Shown piece by piece: positions 6,538 to 17,410 of a stretch of DNA of 64,000 bases. The stretch is from Bin80 sp965215475 (GTDB lineage: Bacteria > Bacteroidota > Rhodothermia > Rhodothermales > Bin80). Both the position numbers and the translations under genes were made by a program. The notes beneath the pieces were generated by a model that saw nothing but the letters and a program-made list of their open reading frames with translations, did not search any database and was not told the origin of the DNA. How positions within the stretch are numbered: position 1 is the first letter of the stretch; each line of letters starts with the position of its first letter. Where the stretch lies: the NCBI GenBank assembly GCA_965215475.1, contig OZ244061.1, forward strand, positions 3,596,001 to 3,660,000, read 5' to 3'.

Positions 6538-9500
6538 TCACTGAACGCTGATAAAGTGACCGACATAGACCGAAGGCGAATGATCTTCAAGAGAGATCGC
6601 CCGCAGTTGATAGAGATACGGCCCCGAGGGAAGTCCCAGATCGCTCAGTTCAAGTTCATGCCGCCATCCCGCGCTCAGGTGAACTTCTTGGGGCGCTACC
6701 ATACGCCGCCCAATGACATCCAGAACCTCCACTTGCACCTGCGCAGGCCACGGCAGATCAAAGACCAGATACGTAGACCTATAAAACGGATTCGGATAAT
6801 TCGGATACACTTGAAACGTTTCAGGCAGTCCCGTCTCATCTTCGCTCTGAACTGGTGACACAACCTCTATAGTAAACATCAGACTGTCGCTCGCTCCATT
6901 GGCATCGGTGGCCTTGTAGGTCAAAGAGACTGGCGGCGTGACTTCTGTGGGCGTGCCACTGATCGTTCGGGCTAAGCCATCATAGCGAAGCCCAAGTGGG
7001 AGATCAAGTAGTGTTAAGGTGTAGGTGGTCGGAGCTACGCCTGTGACTTCTGGAAGCACAAGTGGATCAATGGGCTGAGCGCGCGAGTACGTCTGATTTG
7101 GCACCGTCTCGGCAAACGACAGTTGATACACCTCAAGGCTGAAGGTTTGCTCAACGCGCGTACCCGCCTGATCTTGTGCGCTGTAGGTATAGGTCTGAGG
7201 TGCGCTCACCTCGGAGGGCGTTCCGCTCAGCGTACGCGTGGTCGCATCAAACATCAGTCCACTGGGGAGCTCTGGGATTAAGGTGTAGCTGTAAGGGGCA
7301 ATGCCGCCAGTGACAACTGGGAAGACAAGGTCTTTCAGCAACCTCTCAGCGGGAACTCTCTGATCAGCGATCGTTTCGGTAAAGGTCAACGCCTCCGGCT
7401 GAACAACTGCAAGGGTAAACTGCTGCATTGCTGTATTATCACTGGCATCGGTGACCGTATAGGTATAGGTCTTTGCGGCAGCGGCTTCGGTGGGAGTGCC
7501 ACTTAAAACCCGCGTGGACACATCAAACGCAAGCCCTTTGGGCAACTCTGGCGTCAGCGCATACCTGTAGGGAGGCGTTCCTTGCTGCGCAGCGGGGAGC
7601 GTGAGCTCCTGAATGGGAACGCCTACATTATAAGACTGATCGGAAAGCGTCTGGGCAAACGATACGGTGGTGCCATCATTATCGGTAATGGTGAGCGTAA
7701 AGGCGGTAATGCTTCCAAGCGTATAGCCACTGCTACTGACCAGCGTCACGAGGATGGTTTCGTCGGATTCCTCTTCTTGGTCATTGACGATCACGATGGG
7801 AATCTGTGCCGACGTGGCATTGGCGGGTAGCGTAACCGAGGAGGGAATCGTATAGTCGGTGCCTTGGGTGGCCGTCCCTGATAGGGTATAGCTGAGCGTG
7901 GGCACGGTGCTGGATGAGGCGCTGAGGGTCACGCTGATTGGATAGGTGCCCGCCGCTTCATCCACGCTGGCCGAAGCCGCGGCAAATGTGAGTGCTGGTA
8001 GACTCGGGCCACCACCACCTCCGCCCCCGCCGCTACTTGCGGTCGTGGCATTGACCACATTCGACCATGCGCCGGATAATGTTGCCGAGTTGGTCGCACG
8101 GACCCGGTAGTGACGCGTCACTTCTGCCGAAAGCCCGGTGTGCGCATAGGTGGTTGCCAACTGACTCGCCACCAATGGTGTGAAGGTCGTCCCCCCATCG
8201 GTGGATACTTCCAATGTATATCCGGTAATCGCTGCGCCCCCATTGCTGGCGGGCGCCGTCCAAGTCAGGTTGATGGTCGTTTGTCCCGAGGCGGTGGCGG
8301 TGAGGGACCTTGGCGCGCCGGGTGCCGTCGGATTTGCTACATCCGCCGTGGTCGCCGTGGCGACATTGGAGGGGGAACTGGGATTCACGGAATTGATCGC
8401 ACGGACCCGGTAATGACGGGTGGTGCCTGCGGTCAGGCCCGTATGCGCATAGGAGATCGTCGGATGACTCGGGACCAATGGTGTGAAGGTCGCCCCTCTA
8501 TCGGTGGAGACCTCAATCAGATAGCCCGTGATGGGACTGCCGCCCGTACTGGCGGGCGCCGTCCAATTCAGGTTGATCGTTGTTTCTCCCGAGGCCGTGG
8601 CGGTGAGGGACGTTGGAGCACCGGGGGCCGTCGCCGTGGCCTGCGCACTGGTCGTGGCCATGGCCACATCGGACGGTGTACTTGTGTCCACATTATTGAT
8701 CGCACGCACCCGGTAATGACGGGTGGTACCTGCACTCAAGCCCGTATGAGAATAGGTCGTAGCCGTGGATTCGGTATTGTCTGCCAGATCGGTCCAGTCC
8801 GAGGTGCCATTGGGCGAGACCTCAATCTGATATCCCGTAATGGGGCTGCCGCCCGTACTGGTGGGCGCGGTCCAACTCAGGTTAATCGTGGTTTGCCCAT
8901 CGGCCGCGGCGGTCAGCGAGGTCGGGGCACCGGGCGCGGTGATGGCCGGAGGGGTGCCCGTCTCGCCACGGACCACCTCGGACGTAGCACCACCGACTGG
9001 AAAACGGTCCGTGATGGCGGTGATCCGATAATGACGTTCATCTCCTCTCGATAGTCCAGTATGTTGATAGAACGTGGCCGTAGACATGGTATTGGCCACC
9101 AACTCCGTGAAACTAGCGCCATCGATGGATACTTCAATCTTGTATCCTGTGACCAGAGAGCCGCCATGGCTCTCGGGGGGAGCCCACCTCAGGTTGATGA
9201 TCGTATGCCCGCCCGGGGTTGCCGTCAGAGACTGGGGTGCTGTGGGCGCAGACACCGTTCCTGTGATGCGGGCACGCACGATCTCGGACCGACTGCTCTC
9301 TCCCTTCGCATTGATCGCGCGTACAAAATAACGATAGGTGGAGTCCACCACTAAATCCATATGCGTATAACTTCGGACCGCCGGTCCAACGCGGGGCTGG
9401 TTATTCCATATATAATCACGCTCTCCGCTGAAATTATAATTCACCTCATAGCCCGTGATGGGGGAACCCCCATCGTAGGGAACCGTCCAGGTAACCGTGG

Positions 9501-11979
9501 CCGACCGATCCGTGCCAGCAGTGGCCCTTACCCCTGGTGGACGATTGGGTGTCAAGCTTGGCCCCGTTGTGATGCGGACGACATTGGAGGGGTGTATGCT
9601 TTCTCCTCCCTGACGGCTGATGGCATAGACCCTGTAGTGGTATTCGGTCTCCAGAGCCAGCCCAGTATGAGTATAGGACGTCTCTGTGGTCGTGAAGGAA
9701 GTATTGGAGCCCACCGTAGTCCAGCTATCGGTTCCATTAGGAGACACCTCAATCCGGTAGCCCGTGATTTGAAGGGAACCGTCTCGGGGCGTATTCCATT
9801 GAAGACGAACTCTGGTTGGTTCTACCGATAGGGCTCTGAGATTACTCGGAGAAGAGCGTGTGTCCACGGTGACCACGGGAATGGAGAAAAAGATAGCATC
9901 GGAGAATTGACTCGCCTGTGCTAAGTCCGAGATCGTACCATTAACTGCGATCACCCGATACCCATAGGTGTTTCCTTCCAAGACGGCTTGATCGGTATAG
10001 CCGGTTGTTGCTATACCCCGTTGTAACAAACTCCAATAATCTCCATCATCATTGGATCGATAGAGAATGTACTCAAAAGTACTCTGTCCATCAGGGAGAT
10101 CGGTAGGGGCATCCCATGAAATTTGGGCCGCGCCAGAGGAATTCTGTGTCACGCGTACGTTGGTCGGAATGCCTGGCCCTGAAGCAGAGACCGCCGTGAC
10201 CTCCACTTCATTGGAGGGGCCACTTTCTCCGTTCGCATTGAGGGCGCGAACCCGGAAATGAAACCTGCTCCCTGCCGTCAATCGACTACTCAAAAAGCCG
10301 TAGATCAACCGAATGCCCTGGTCGTTGTACCCAACGATATCCGACCAGTTTGTGCCGCCATCGGTGGACCATTCCACCTTGTATCCCGTGATAGGCGAGC
10401 CACCATTACTGGAAGGAGGATCCCAGAAAAATGTGATATCATGAAGCTTAGGGGGGCTGGCAGAAAGATTTATTGGCGGGGGCGGTCCAAGAGGGATTGT
10501 TAGAAAGGCTGGCTCTGAATAATCACCAAAAGTTGTGTTGTTTCGGTTAACACCATACGCCGTGTGCACTCGATACCCATAGGTACGTCCACGCGATACC
10601 GAATTGTCGGTATAACTCAATGTTGGTGCGCTAATTATGGCGAGCTGACTCCAGAAATCTCCATTATCATCGGATTTATAGAGATAGTAGGTCCAGACGC
10701 TCTGTCCATCAGGGAGATCGGTAGGGGCATCCCAGGAAATTTGTGCCGCGCCAGAGGAGGTCTCCGTTACCCTCACATTGGTGGGAATGCCTCGTCCAGA
10801 GGGAGATGGGGCGGTGAAGAAAACTGCATTGGAGGAGGCACTTTCGCCATCCGCATTGAGGGCGCTGACCCTGAAATGAAAGGTCGCCCCTGGGGTCAAT
10901 CGGCTACTTAAAAATGAATAATTTCGAGTCGTTCGCTCAGTATCGTCAACCAGAACCTCCCAGTTCGTCCCGCCATCGGTGGACCATTCCACCTTGTACC
11001 CCGTAATCGGAGAACCCCCATCACTGGAAGGAGCGTCCCACCATAGATAAGCAAAATTATAATACTGACTATTCACTTGTAAATTTCTTGGGGGAGGGGC
11101 GACGGGGGTAATAAAGACTGGGGCGGAGAAGTCAGAATATAGAAGATCATTCGCTTGATAGAATAGCAAAACGCGATACCCATAGGTCGTGCCATATGAT
11201 ACCGACTCATCTGTATAGCTGAATGTTGTTGCTCGCAGATTAGATCCTTCTCTTGCCCAAAATTGTCCATTATCGTCAGTTTTATATATCGTATATATAA
11301 AAGGTGTTTGGCCATCTGCCAGATCTGTAGGGGCCTCCCAAGAAACCATGGCCGCGCCAGTGGAGGTCTGCGTGACCGTTACATTGGTGGGGATACCTGC
11401 CCCAGACGAAGCAGCGGCGGTGATGGAAACGACATTGGAGGGGGCACTTTCACCGTCCGCATTGAGGGCGCGGACCCTGAAATGAAAGGTCGCCCCTGGG
11501 GTCAATCGGCTACTGAAAAATGAATAATTTTGAGTCGTTCGCTCAGTATCGTCAACCAGAACCTCCCAGTTCGTCCCGCCATCGGTGGACCATTCAATCT
11601 TGTATCCTGTGAGGGGAGACCCCCCATCACTGATTGGCGACCCCCAAATTAGATCGACACGATGAAAACCAAGCATGTCGGTCTGAAGAAGGGTTGGGGG
11701 ATCAGGCACGGCTGGATCTGTCGTCTCATTGAAAGCGATCTTTGAGTTCGCACTTGACCCGTCGGTGGGCGAATAGACTGAGGTGCCCGAAATTACGCCA
11801 TTGGAGAAACGCGATGTCTCGGGTGGTTCTGACTCAAAAAATCTATCAGGCAGCGTCCCTATGACGCGATCACCTGAAAAAATGGGGGGGGGGGGTAGAA
11901 TGGAAGAGGGACTATAGAGCGCGTTACATACACCACTGGAACTTAGGGAGAATAATAAAACTACATTAAGTATTGGCAT
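6538..11979 (-). CDS. Secreted multi-domain surface protein: 12 fibronectin III, Calx-beta, 3 putative-Ig domains, T9SS sorting domain
   Basis: Large (1813 residues) extracellular protein, probably an adhesin or matrix protein. A signal peptide-like stretch (residues 1-20) is followed by a short low-complexity region and 12 fibronectin type III domains of about 100 residues (about 92-1315; typical WTAPASTGGSPITGY and TRHYRVRAIN motifs). The first six alternate in two types, as three copies of a two-domain unit. A glycine run (about 1317-1324) leads to a Calx-beta domain (about 1325-1440) and three He_PIG-type cadherin-like domains (about 1440-1705, each with an SGTPTE motif). The end (about 1716-1813; QVYPNYPNPF, GPYLYQLRA) is a type A T9SS sorting domain, so export by the type IX system is expected. 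A 12-base C run encodes four prolines at residues 29-32. It has no operon partner. Confidence 0.88.
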   Translation of the reverse strand: MPILNVVLLFSLSSSGVCNALYSPSSILPPPPIFSGDRVIGTLPDRFFESEPPETSRFSNGVISGTSVYSPTDGSSANSKIAFNETTDPAVPDPPTLLQTDMLGFHRVDLIWGSPISDGGSPLTGYKIEWSTDGGTNWEVLVDDTERTTQNYSFFSSRLTPGATFHFRVRALNADGESAPSNVVSITAAASSGAGIPTNVTVTQTSTGAAMVSWEAPTDLADGQTPFIYTIYKTDDNGQFWAREGSNLRATTFSYTDESVSYGTTYGYRVLLFYQANDLLYSDFSAPVFITPVAPPPRNLQVNSQYYNFAYLWWDAPSSDGGSPITGYKVEWSTDGGTNWEVLVDDTERTTRNYSFLSSRLTPGATFHFRVSALNADGESASSNAVFFTAPSPSGRGIPTNVRVTETSSGAAQISWDAPTDLPDGQSVWTYYLYKSDDNGDFWSQLAIISAPTLSYTDNSVSRGRTYGYRVHTAYGVNRNNTTFGDYSEPAFLTIPLGPPPPINLSASPPKLHDITFFWDPPSSNGGSPITGYKVEWSTDGGTNWSDIVGYNDQGIRLIYGFLSSRLTAGSRFHFRVRALNANGESGPSNEVEVTAVSASGPGIPTNVRVTQNSSGAAQISWDAPTDLPDGQSTFEYILYRSNDDGDYWSLLQRGIATTGYTDQAVLEGNTYGYRVIAVNGTISDLAQASQFSDAIFFSIPVVTVDTRSSPSNLRALSVEPTRVRLQWNTPRDGSLQITGYRIEVSPNGTDSWTTVGSNTSFTTTETSYTHTGLALETEYHYRVYAISRQGGESIHPSNVVRITTGPSLTPNRPPGVRATAGTDRSATVTWTVPYDGGSPITGYEVNYNFSGERDYIWNNQPRVGPAVRSYTHMDLVVDSTYRYFVRAINAKGESSRSEIVRARITGTVSAPTAPQSLTATPGGHTIINLRWAPPESHGGSLVTGYKIEVSIDGASFTELVANTMSTATFYQHTGLSRGDERHYRITAITDRFPVGGATSEVVRGETGTPPAITAPGAPTSLTAAADGQTTINLSWTAPTSTGGSPITGYQIEVSPNGTSDWTDLADNTESTATTYSHTGLSAGTTRHYRVRAINNVDTSTPSDVAMATTSAQATATAPGAPTSLTATASGETTINLNWTAPASTGGSPITGYLIEVSTDRGATFTPLVPSHPTISYAHTGLTAGTTRHYRVRAINSVNPSSPSNVATATTADVANPTAPGAPRSLTATASGQTTINLTWTAPASNGGAAITGYTLEVSTDGGTTFTPLVASQLATTYAHTGLSAEVTRHYRVRATNSATLSGAWSNVVNATTASSGGGGGGGGPSLPALTFAAASASVDEAAGTYPISVTLSASSSTVPTLSYTLSGTATQGTDYTIPSSVTLPANATSAQIPIVIVNDQEEESDETILVTLVSSSGYTLGSITAFTLTITDNDGTTVSFAQTLSDQSYNVGVPIQELTLPAAQQGTPPYRYALTPELPKGLAFDVSTRVLSGTPTEAAAAKTYTYTVTDASDNTAMQQFTLAVVQPEALTFTETIADQRVPAERLLKDLVFPVVTGGIAPYSYTLIPELPSGLMFDATTRTLSGTPSEVSAPQTYTYSAQDQAGTRVEQTFSLEVYQLSFAETVPNQTYSRAQPIDPLVLPEVTGVAPTTYTLTLLDLPLGLRYDGLARTISGTPTEVTPPVSLTYKATDANGASDSLMFTIEVVSPVQSEDETGLPETFQVYPNYPNPFYRSTYLVFDLPWPAQVQVEVLDVIGRRMVAPQEVHLSAGWRHELELSDLGLPSGPYLYQLRAISLEDHSPSVYVGHFISVQ
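11884..11895 (-). repeat. 12-base homopolymer (C on the coding strand) inside the surface-protein gene
   Basis: Twelve G on the plus strand, read as four proline codons at residues 29-32 just after the signal peptide. Single-base slippage here would shift the frame of the whole 1813-residue protein, the usual design of a phase-variable contingency locus. Confidence 0.9.
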
Positions 11980-12404
11980 TATATTTTTAGTGTTTAATCG
12001 CGAGGCACCTCCCCTCTGGTCGGCCTATAGATAATGCTGAAAATACCAGTGTATAGGTGTCAATTTTTCATGGGTTTCGTAGCTGATAACCCTAATATAC
12101 AAACTCTGATGATAATTTAGACGCATACAACTATCATATCCAACAAAAAACCTAAGAAACAAATCAATGGGGAAAATAAGAAGTTAAATTATATGAGTCA
12201 GGGAAACATTTGAGAAGCCTCTATTAACATCTCGGCTTCTGCGGCGGATTACATACGATCCATAAAAACTACGGAAAACTAAAATGCTTTGTTTATGATC
12301 TACCCACTTGTGCTCAGAGTTAAATATTTCTTGAGCATCATTGGTGATGAAGCGGAAATACAAGTGGATAGGAACATGGAAACATCATAATGAGAAATTT
12401 GCCA
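11980..12404 (-). other. Gene-free stretch upstream of the fibronectin III gene
   Basis: No convincing gene on either strand. On the minus strand a TTGACA lies about 115 bases before the fibronectin III start and a purine-rich GAGGGGAGG about 34 bases before it; neither is at canonical spacing, so promoter and ribosome site remain unassigned. Presumably the 5' regulatory region of that gene. Confidence 0.5.
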
Positions 12405-12596
12405 TCAGAATTCTGGGATGTTTTTCACGAGCAGTTTCTTTACATCCTCGTACTTAATTCTGAAGAGTTTCGGACGGGATTGAAAACTCTGGTCTCTGTT
12501 TTGTAAGAACCGAGCATAAGATTCCACAAGGTTACTTAACGCCGATGCTCTCACGGCATTTTTCATCAATATGCTCTTATGATGAGTAGATGGCAA
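12405..12596 (-). CDS. Short hypothetical protein
   Basis: A 63-codon frame (MPSTHHKSILMKNAVRASAL at the start, VKKLLVKNIPEF at the end) with a possible internal start at residue 11. Basic, no membrane segment, no recognised domain. It lies directly downstream of a decayed transposase on the same strand and may be part of a gene broken by that insertion or a chance frame. Confidence 0.25.
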   Translation of the reverse strand: MPSTHHKSILMKNAVRASALSNLVESYARFLQNRDQSFQSRPKLFRIKYEDVKKLLVKNIPEF

Positions 12597-12690
12597 ATGA
12601 ATCGTAATGATACAATGGATTCGTGAGTCTCAAAAAAAAAACATCAAGAATTTCTGTTCTTGGTTAACAAAGGATAGGCGATTCATTTAT

Positions 12691-13686
12691 TTAGTAATGA
12701 TGCTCAAAATGATAGCCCTGATTCTTGAGGGTATGGATGGTTTCATGTTCAATGTTCCATCGGGACCGACCTGATCTTCATAAGATTCGTCTCATCAAGG
12801 AGCAGATCGGTCCCCCAAGAAACGTGCATCGTTTTGGGTTCGGGGTGCTTCTTTGTGCCCGGTCTGGTTTCGCAGACCTCTAAAAAATGGACCCGAAACT
12901 CTGCGTTGGATGCGTTCAGAGGAACGTGGTTGTGAAACCGAAAACGATCGTGCGTTCCATTGCCCTCCTTCTCCACCACCTTCGTCTCGTCACTGCGATG
13001 GTCAAACATGAACGTGTGATCTCCCGGCTTCGCTCCGATGATATATCGTAGATCCTATTCTCCCAAAAGCCGAAGATCGGGAGCATTGGAAACGAGTCCA
13101 TCCTGAACAGCAATCGCCTTCAAATGCGGGGGTTCTCGCCATCCAAAAACCGCTTGCTTGCATTGCGCTCCGAATCGTTTTTTGTGGCTCCATCGTTCTT
13201 GACGATCGGCTCGGGCATCAGAGGATGAATCAAGGCAGCACACAGCATGTGATGAACGTAGGTGTTCCATCCAGATGATGCGAGCAATGGACCGACTTGG
13301 AGGAAAACATGCCGGTTCCGTCTATCGCAAGCAGAACAGGATCGTTGAGATCCCGAAACCGCTCCAGAATCTTCCCCCGCTGCAATTGGGCAAAGATGGC
13401 CTTGAATGAAAAATCGAACGGATTCACTTCATCAAGACGCTTGCGCATCACGGGGCACATGGTCCACCCCAAACAGACGCTTCATGTTGGCGATGACCGG
13501 TGGAGTGCCCTTACGAACCTTCTGATCAAATTCAAGAGGACACTTCAAATGCGCAAATCCCGACATCAGGGAATCCACGAGCGTAAATCTCCGTGAAATT
13601 TTTGGATCTGCAATCGGTTCAAAACAGCTACGGACGGTGTGAATCAAACGTTTCTTGTTGAAATGTTTGCGTAACTTCCGTTGCAT
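12691..13686 (-). pseudogene. Decayed DDE transposase
   Basis: Read on the minus strand, pieces of one transposase appear in order in different frames: MQRKLRKHFNKKRLIHTVR (from 13686), FDFSFKAIFAQLQRGKILERF with LLAIDGTGMF (catalytic Asp region, near 13400), PHLKAIAVQDGLVSNAPDLR (near 13110), HDRFRFHNHVPLNASNA (near 12930), and finally RWNIEHETIHTLKNQGYHF ending with a stop at 12691. The last motif holds the C-terminal glutamate region (RWxIExE-like) of this transposase group. At least three frameshifts are needed to join the parts, so it is inactive. No terminal repeats were found. Confidence 0.7.
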
Positions 13687-13875
13687 TCATGATAAAAAGT
13701 GGGGAAAAGATGGCGTCCAATCAAAACTCTCATACACAAAAGAACCGCAAAACCATCAATACAGATTCACCTGTGGACCATAGTACGCAAGGAAATCTTC
13801 AAAAAAATGCATGTTGGATTCGCATGGATGGGCTGAGTCGTCATTGCGGCCAAAAAGTGCCCACCGGACGAAAAA

Positions 13876-15746
13876 TCAGCAATGTAGTTTACGAAACCAC
13901 TTTTGAGAAATGCACCGTGGGTACGCTAAGGGGGGAGTTTTATACTTAGTGGGAATTGCTGGTGTTTTTTCTACATTTTCTCGTTTTTTTCCGGCAGCCG
14001 TTTCGCCTTGATTTTTGCCCATTCTTAGCCCCATTGCTTTGAAGACATTTTGTGCAAACGGCTTCAATCTTGCATCTTGCTTGAGCAGGATCCCGTGTGT
14101 CTTGTTTTGCGGAAGAATGGTCGTCACCCGGTTTTGATGGTTGAGCCGGACCTTGATCGTTCCCCAGCTGCTGTGGATCTGGTGAGCCCGTAGTTTGCTC
14201 CGAATCAGATGCGCCGTATGAAAGGCAAGAATGCACAAAAACAGATGCGCCTCCATTCGCAGTGTCTTGCGGTGGTAGATCGGACGCAGGCCCAGGTCGG
14301 ATTTCATCGTCCGAAAGGTCTGTTCCATCTCGCCCAATCTCCAGTAGGTCTGTGCCACCGTCTTGCCGTCCCAGTCCGTGTGACTGGTACGGATCACATA
14401 TCCCCCGATGCATCCGTACCTTCGTCAAATGCCGAACGTTTCTGCATCCGGATCGAGACCGCAGTGGTGCCCTTGTTGATCACTCGGACCTCGTATGGAT
14501 TGGCCACCTTTTTGTATTTCTCGGCCAGCCGTCCCATCTTCTTTTCGATCACGGCAGATCTTTTGGGGCGCCCCTGGATCGAAAGCCCTTCCTTCAAATA
14601 TGCAATCTCTGCTTCAAAGGCTCTCCGCTTCGTTTCAAGAATCGGATCGTAGACCGCCTGATTGGCCTCACTGTGCAGGTAGACGCGCAGTTCTTCCTCC
14701 TTCACCCCCAGCGACCATCCGGGTCTTCGTCGTCGTTTGAAATGTTTCACTTGGACTTCCCTCTGGCACCGGCGGGGTCTTGCTCCGCTCCACACAAATC
14801 CAGCCCAATCCCTGTTCCTTCAAATCGGCAAGATTGGTCTCGGAAAGGGTCCCTGCGTCCATAATCACCGTCGGCTGGTCTCCCTTCCATTGCGCGATCG
14901 CCTGTTTTAACGTCTTCGGCTCACTGGCATTGCCCGGCAGAATCTTCGCCGTACGCGGGAATCCAGATCCATCCAGCACCAAGGCGAACGTAACGAGTGG
15001 GCAATGGGAGCGCTTCTCTTTACGATGCCCAAACTGGAGGAGCTCCCCTTGCTGCCGGCCCATGTAGAAGGTGTTGGTCAAGTCGTAAAACATAATGGGT
15101 TCGTCGAATCCCAAGAATGCTTTGGTATTGCCAAACAGGCCCTCCATGATCACCTCCCGGTGGGTATAGAGTAATCTCCCACATCGTAGAGCGACTGCGT
15201 AGACGGAATTTTCGCATCCAGTAGATTCAGGATACTCGATCGTTCCATCATCCACTCGTAGGTCTGCCGCTCACTGCCTGGGCTGAGCATGCGCCCCACG
15301 ATCAGCGCGGTCGCCCAGTGGATCTGATTCCGGTTGAAGTGCAACGCGTGCAAGATCTTGGAAAACTTCAAGAGCTGCAATGCGTGCAGGGCCACCCGCT
15401 CTCCTCCGGAAGTATCGGTGTGCTCCATCTCATTCGTGAGAATAGCATCTCGGTCATCGCGCGGATCATGAAGATCATACCCGTTCGCCTGGAGCCGCTG
15501 CACGATCTCCTGACTGGCCTGTTTGAGCGCATCGTCTTCAAAGGGAAGCGGCGGAATTCCAAGCAAATGGTCGGTAACCATTCGCATGAGCTTCCGCCAT
15601 TGTTCTTTGGGAATGGCAAAGTCTTGACCCAGATTGAGGAGGGTTCGTTGCCGGGAACTTCCGTGTACATGGTAGGACTCCACCAGGGAGAAGGTATCGG
15701 CGGATTCTCCGGATTTTAGGGTTCTGGATTTGGCACGAATAAACAT
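13876..15746 (-). pseudogene. IS1634-like (IS4 superfamily) transposase, three frameshifts
   Basis: N-terminal part from 15746 (MFIRAKSRTLKSGESADTFS, down to ILNLLDAKIPSTQSLYDVGD); second part from about 15180 with the DDE aspartates in IMFYDLTNTFYMG and TVIMDAGTLSETNL; third part 14394-14750; fourth part from 14397 with the glutamate motif LGEMEQTFRTMKSDLGLRP. Each join needs a frame change (near 15170, 14740 and 14397). The order and spacing match the IS1634 family, of which an intact but different member lies at 55740. The stretch before the gene (15795-15830, reverse complement) contains TATGCTTATGTAGTGGATTT, resembling the repeat at 4247 and 63271, and may be the element end. Confidence 0.8.
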
Positions 15747-15984
15747 GAAAAAATAGATGGATTCTGGGAGATTGAACGGAGGGAGCGGAATAGATTCCCG
15801 AAAAATCCACTACATAAGCATATTTTGGAAAACCAATCATCTACAACCCCATTTGGAGTCTGGAATCAACGGTTACGGTCGAAAAAAAACGTAAATTAGG
15901 CTAAGATTGGGTCAAAATGACTCAAATTTTTGAAACTTGCGCGAAGATATTTGGCTGAGCTGCACCAGAAGTATTCCTTTAACA

Positions 15985-17256
15985 ATGTCAATCATGATAG
16001 ATTTTATCGGCAATATAAAACAAAAGATTCGGGTTGGTGAAGATTCACAGACTGAATTCAAAGAAGTGGTTCTTGGAAAGAGGGGTGTAATATCTCCTGA
16101 TACAGAGTCAATTGCGGGGGAGATGATTGCCTTTGCAAATGCTGAAGGGGGAACCATTCTTTTGGGAGTCAATGATGAAGGAGAGGCCGTTGGACTTCAT
16201 CACGATCGCCTCAGGGATATTGAAGACTGGATCATCAATGTTGCTACCAACAATTGCAATCCACCCATACGACCCCATTTACAAAGACAACTTCTTCGTG
16301 ACAACAATGACAAAGAAGTTGTAATCATTGTTGTTGAGATCCGCCGCGGTCTTTTTGTGCATGCAACCAAAAGCGGACGACATTATGAACGCGTGGGATC
16401 AAGTAAACAGATCGTCACTGGACAATTACTTGCAAGATTGTTTCAAGATAGAGGGAGAGACTTTGTTTTTGATGAACAACCAATCCATGATGCATCTATT
16501 GATGATCTTGATCAGGACAAACTTCGTGAGTATTTCGGAGCATCGCCAAAATCAATTACATGGAACACTCTCCTATTGAACACTGACATTATAGATTCCT
16601 CCAGAAATAACCTCTTTCATCCAACCGTTGCAGGGCTATTAGCTTTTGGTAAAGAACCCCAAAAGTATATTCGTCTTGCCTATATAGAAGCTGCGGTGTA
16701 CAGAGGCATCAACCTAACATCAGATGATTTAATCCATTCTGATCAGATTGTAGGATGTGTAGATGATCAGATTGAAAGTGCGATTAAATTTGTGAACCGA
16801 TTCATGCTAAAACCAGCCAGAAAGATGGTAGGACGTAAGGATTATCCCCAATACAATCTTGATGCAATTCAGGAGGCCATTGTGAACGCTGTTGCCCACC
16901 GAGATTATTCCATTCGGGGATCAAAAATACGTATGTTCCTTTATGCCGATCGTATTGAGATTTACAGCCCCGGCGGATTACCAAATAACCTTACCCTTGA
17001 AAAAATCGCTTATCGTGCTGTGACTAGAAATGAACTACTGGTCGGTTTTCTGTCTAAAATGACTTCCGAGCGAACAGGATTAGTATATCTTGAATCGCGC
17101 GGAGAGGGAGTTCAAACGATTCTCAATATCAGCGAAGCACATTCAGGTCGTCGCCCCGTATACGAACTTCATGGAAATGAATTATTGCTTACGATTTATG
17201 CACAGCCTTCTCCTCATGAAAATTCCGCTTCTCATCAAGAACCATTTCAGTCCTAA
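15985..17256 (+). CDS. AlbA/Schlafen-domain and RecG-like ATP-binding protein
   Basis: About 424 residues. The N-terminal AlbA_2 (Schlafen) domain is seen as SQTEFKEVVLGKRG followed by SIAGEMIAFANAEGGTILLGV; the C-terminal part carries the HATPase_c_4 motif QEAIVNAVAHRDYSIRG and IEIYSPGGLPNNL. Proteins with this architecture are annotated as putative DNA-binding transcriptional regulators or RecG-like helicases, though they lack helicase motifs, as here. The start at 15985 or 15994 (in-frame ATGs) is preferred to 15937 because the AlbA domain begins just after; no clear ribosome site decides. It stands alone between transposase debris and a truncated receptor. Many such proteins occur in defence-rich regions, but a specific role cannot be read from the sequence. 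Confidence 0.75.
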   Translation: MSIMIDFIGNIKQKIRVGEDSQTEFKEVVLGKRGVISPDTESIAGEMIAFANAEGGTILLGVNDEGEAVGLHHDRLRDIEDWIINVATNNCNPPIRPHLQRQLLRDNNDKEVVIIVVEIRRGLFVHATKSGRHYERVGSSKQIVTGQLLARLFQDRGRDFVFDEQPIHDASIDDLDQDKLREYFGASPKSITWNTLLLNTDIIDSSRNNLFHPTVAGLLAFGKEPQKYIRLAYIEAAVYRGINLTSDDLIHSDQIVGCVDDQIESAIKFVNRFMLKPARKMVGRKDYPQYNLDAIQEAIVNAVAHRDYSIRGSKIRMFLYADRIEIYSPGGLPNNLTLEKIAYRAVTRNELLVGFLSKMTSERTGLVYLESRGEGVQTILNISEAHSGRRPVYELHGNELLLTIYAQPSPHENSASHQEPFQS

Positions 17257-17410
17257 ATAATACGACCAACATTGATTCCAAGAATGGAGAACCAAACTAA
17301 CCCCGTCCATTGACCATTCTGAACGAGATATCCTTTTCATCACCACATTCGCCTATGTAACATTTGATACAGAATCTTGATTTCTGATTTTCTTTGAATC
17401 ACTTAGACAT

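Noticed and set aside
8110..9054. Long plus-strand frame (314 codons) opposite the fibronectin III gene
   Set aside because: It runs antisense to tandem repeats, is rich in glycine, arginine and threonine as expected for a shadow frame, and has no known domain.
13689..13949. 86-codon plus-strand frame between two transposase pseudogenes
   Set aside because: Composition is unlike a gene product, no ribosome site or homology, and it ends inside insertion debris.
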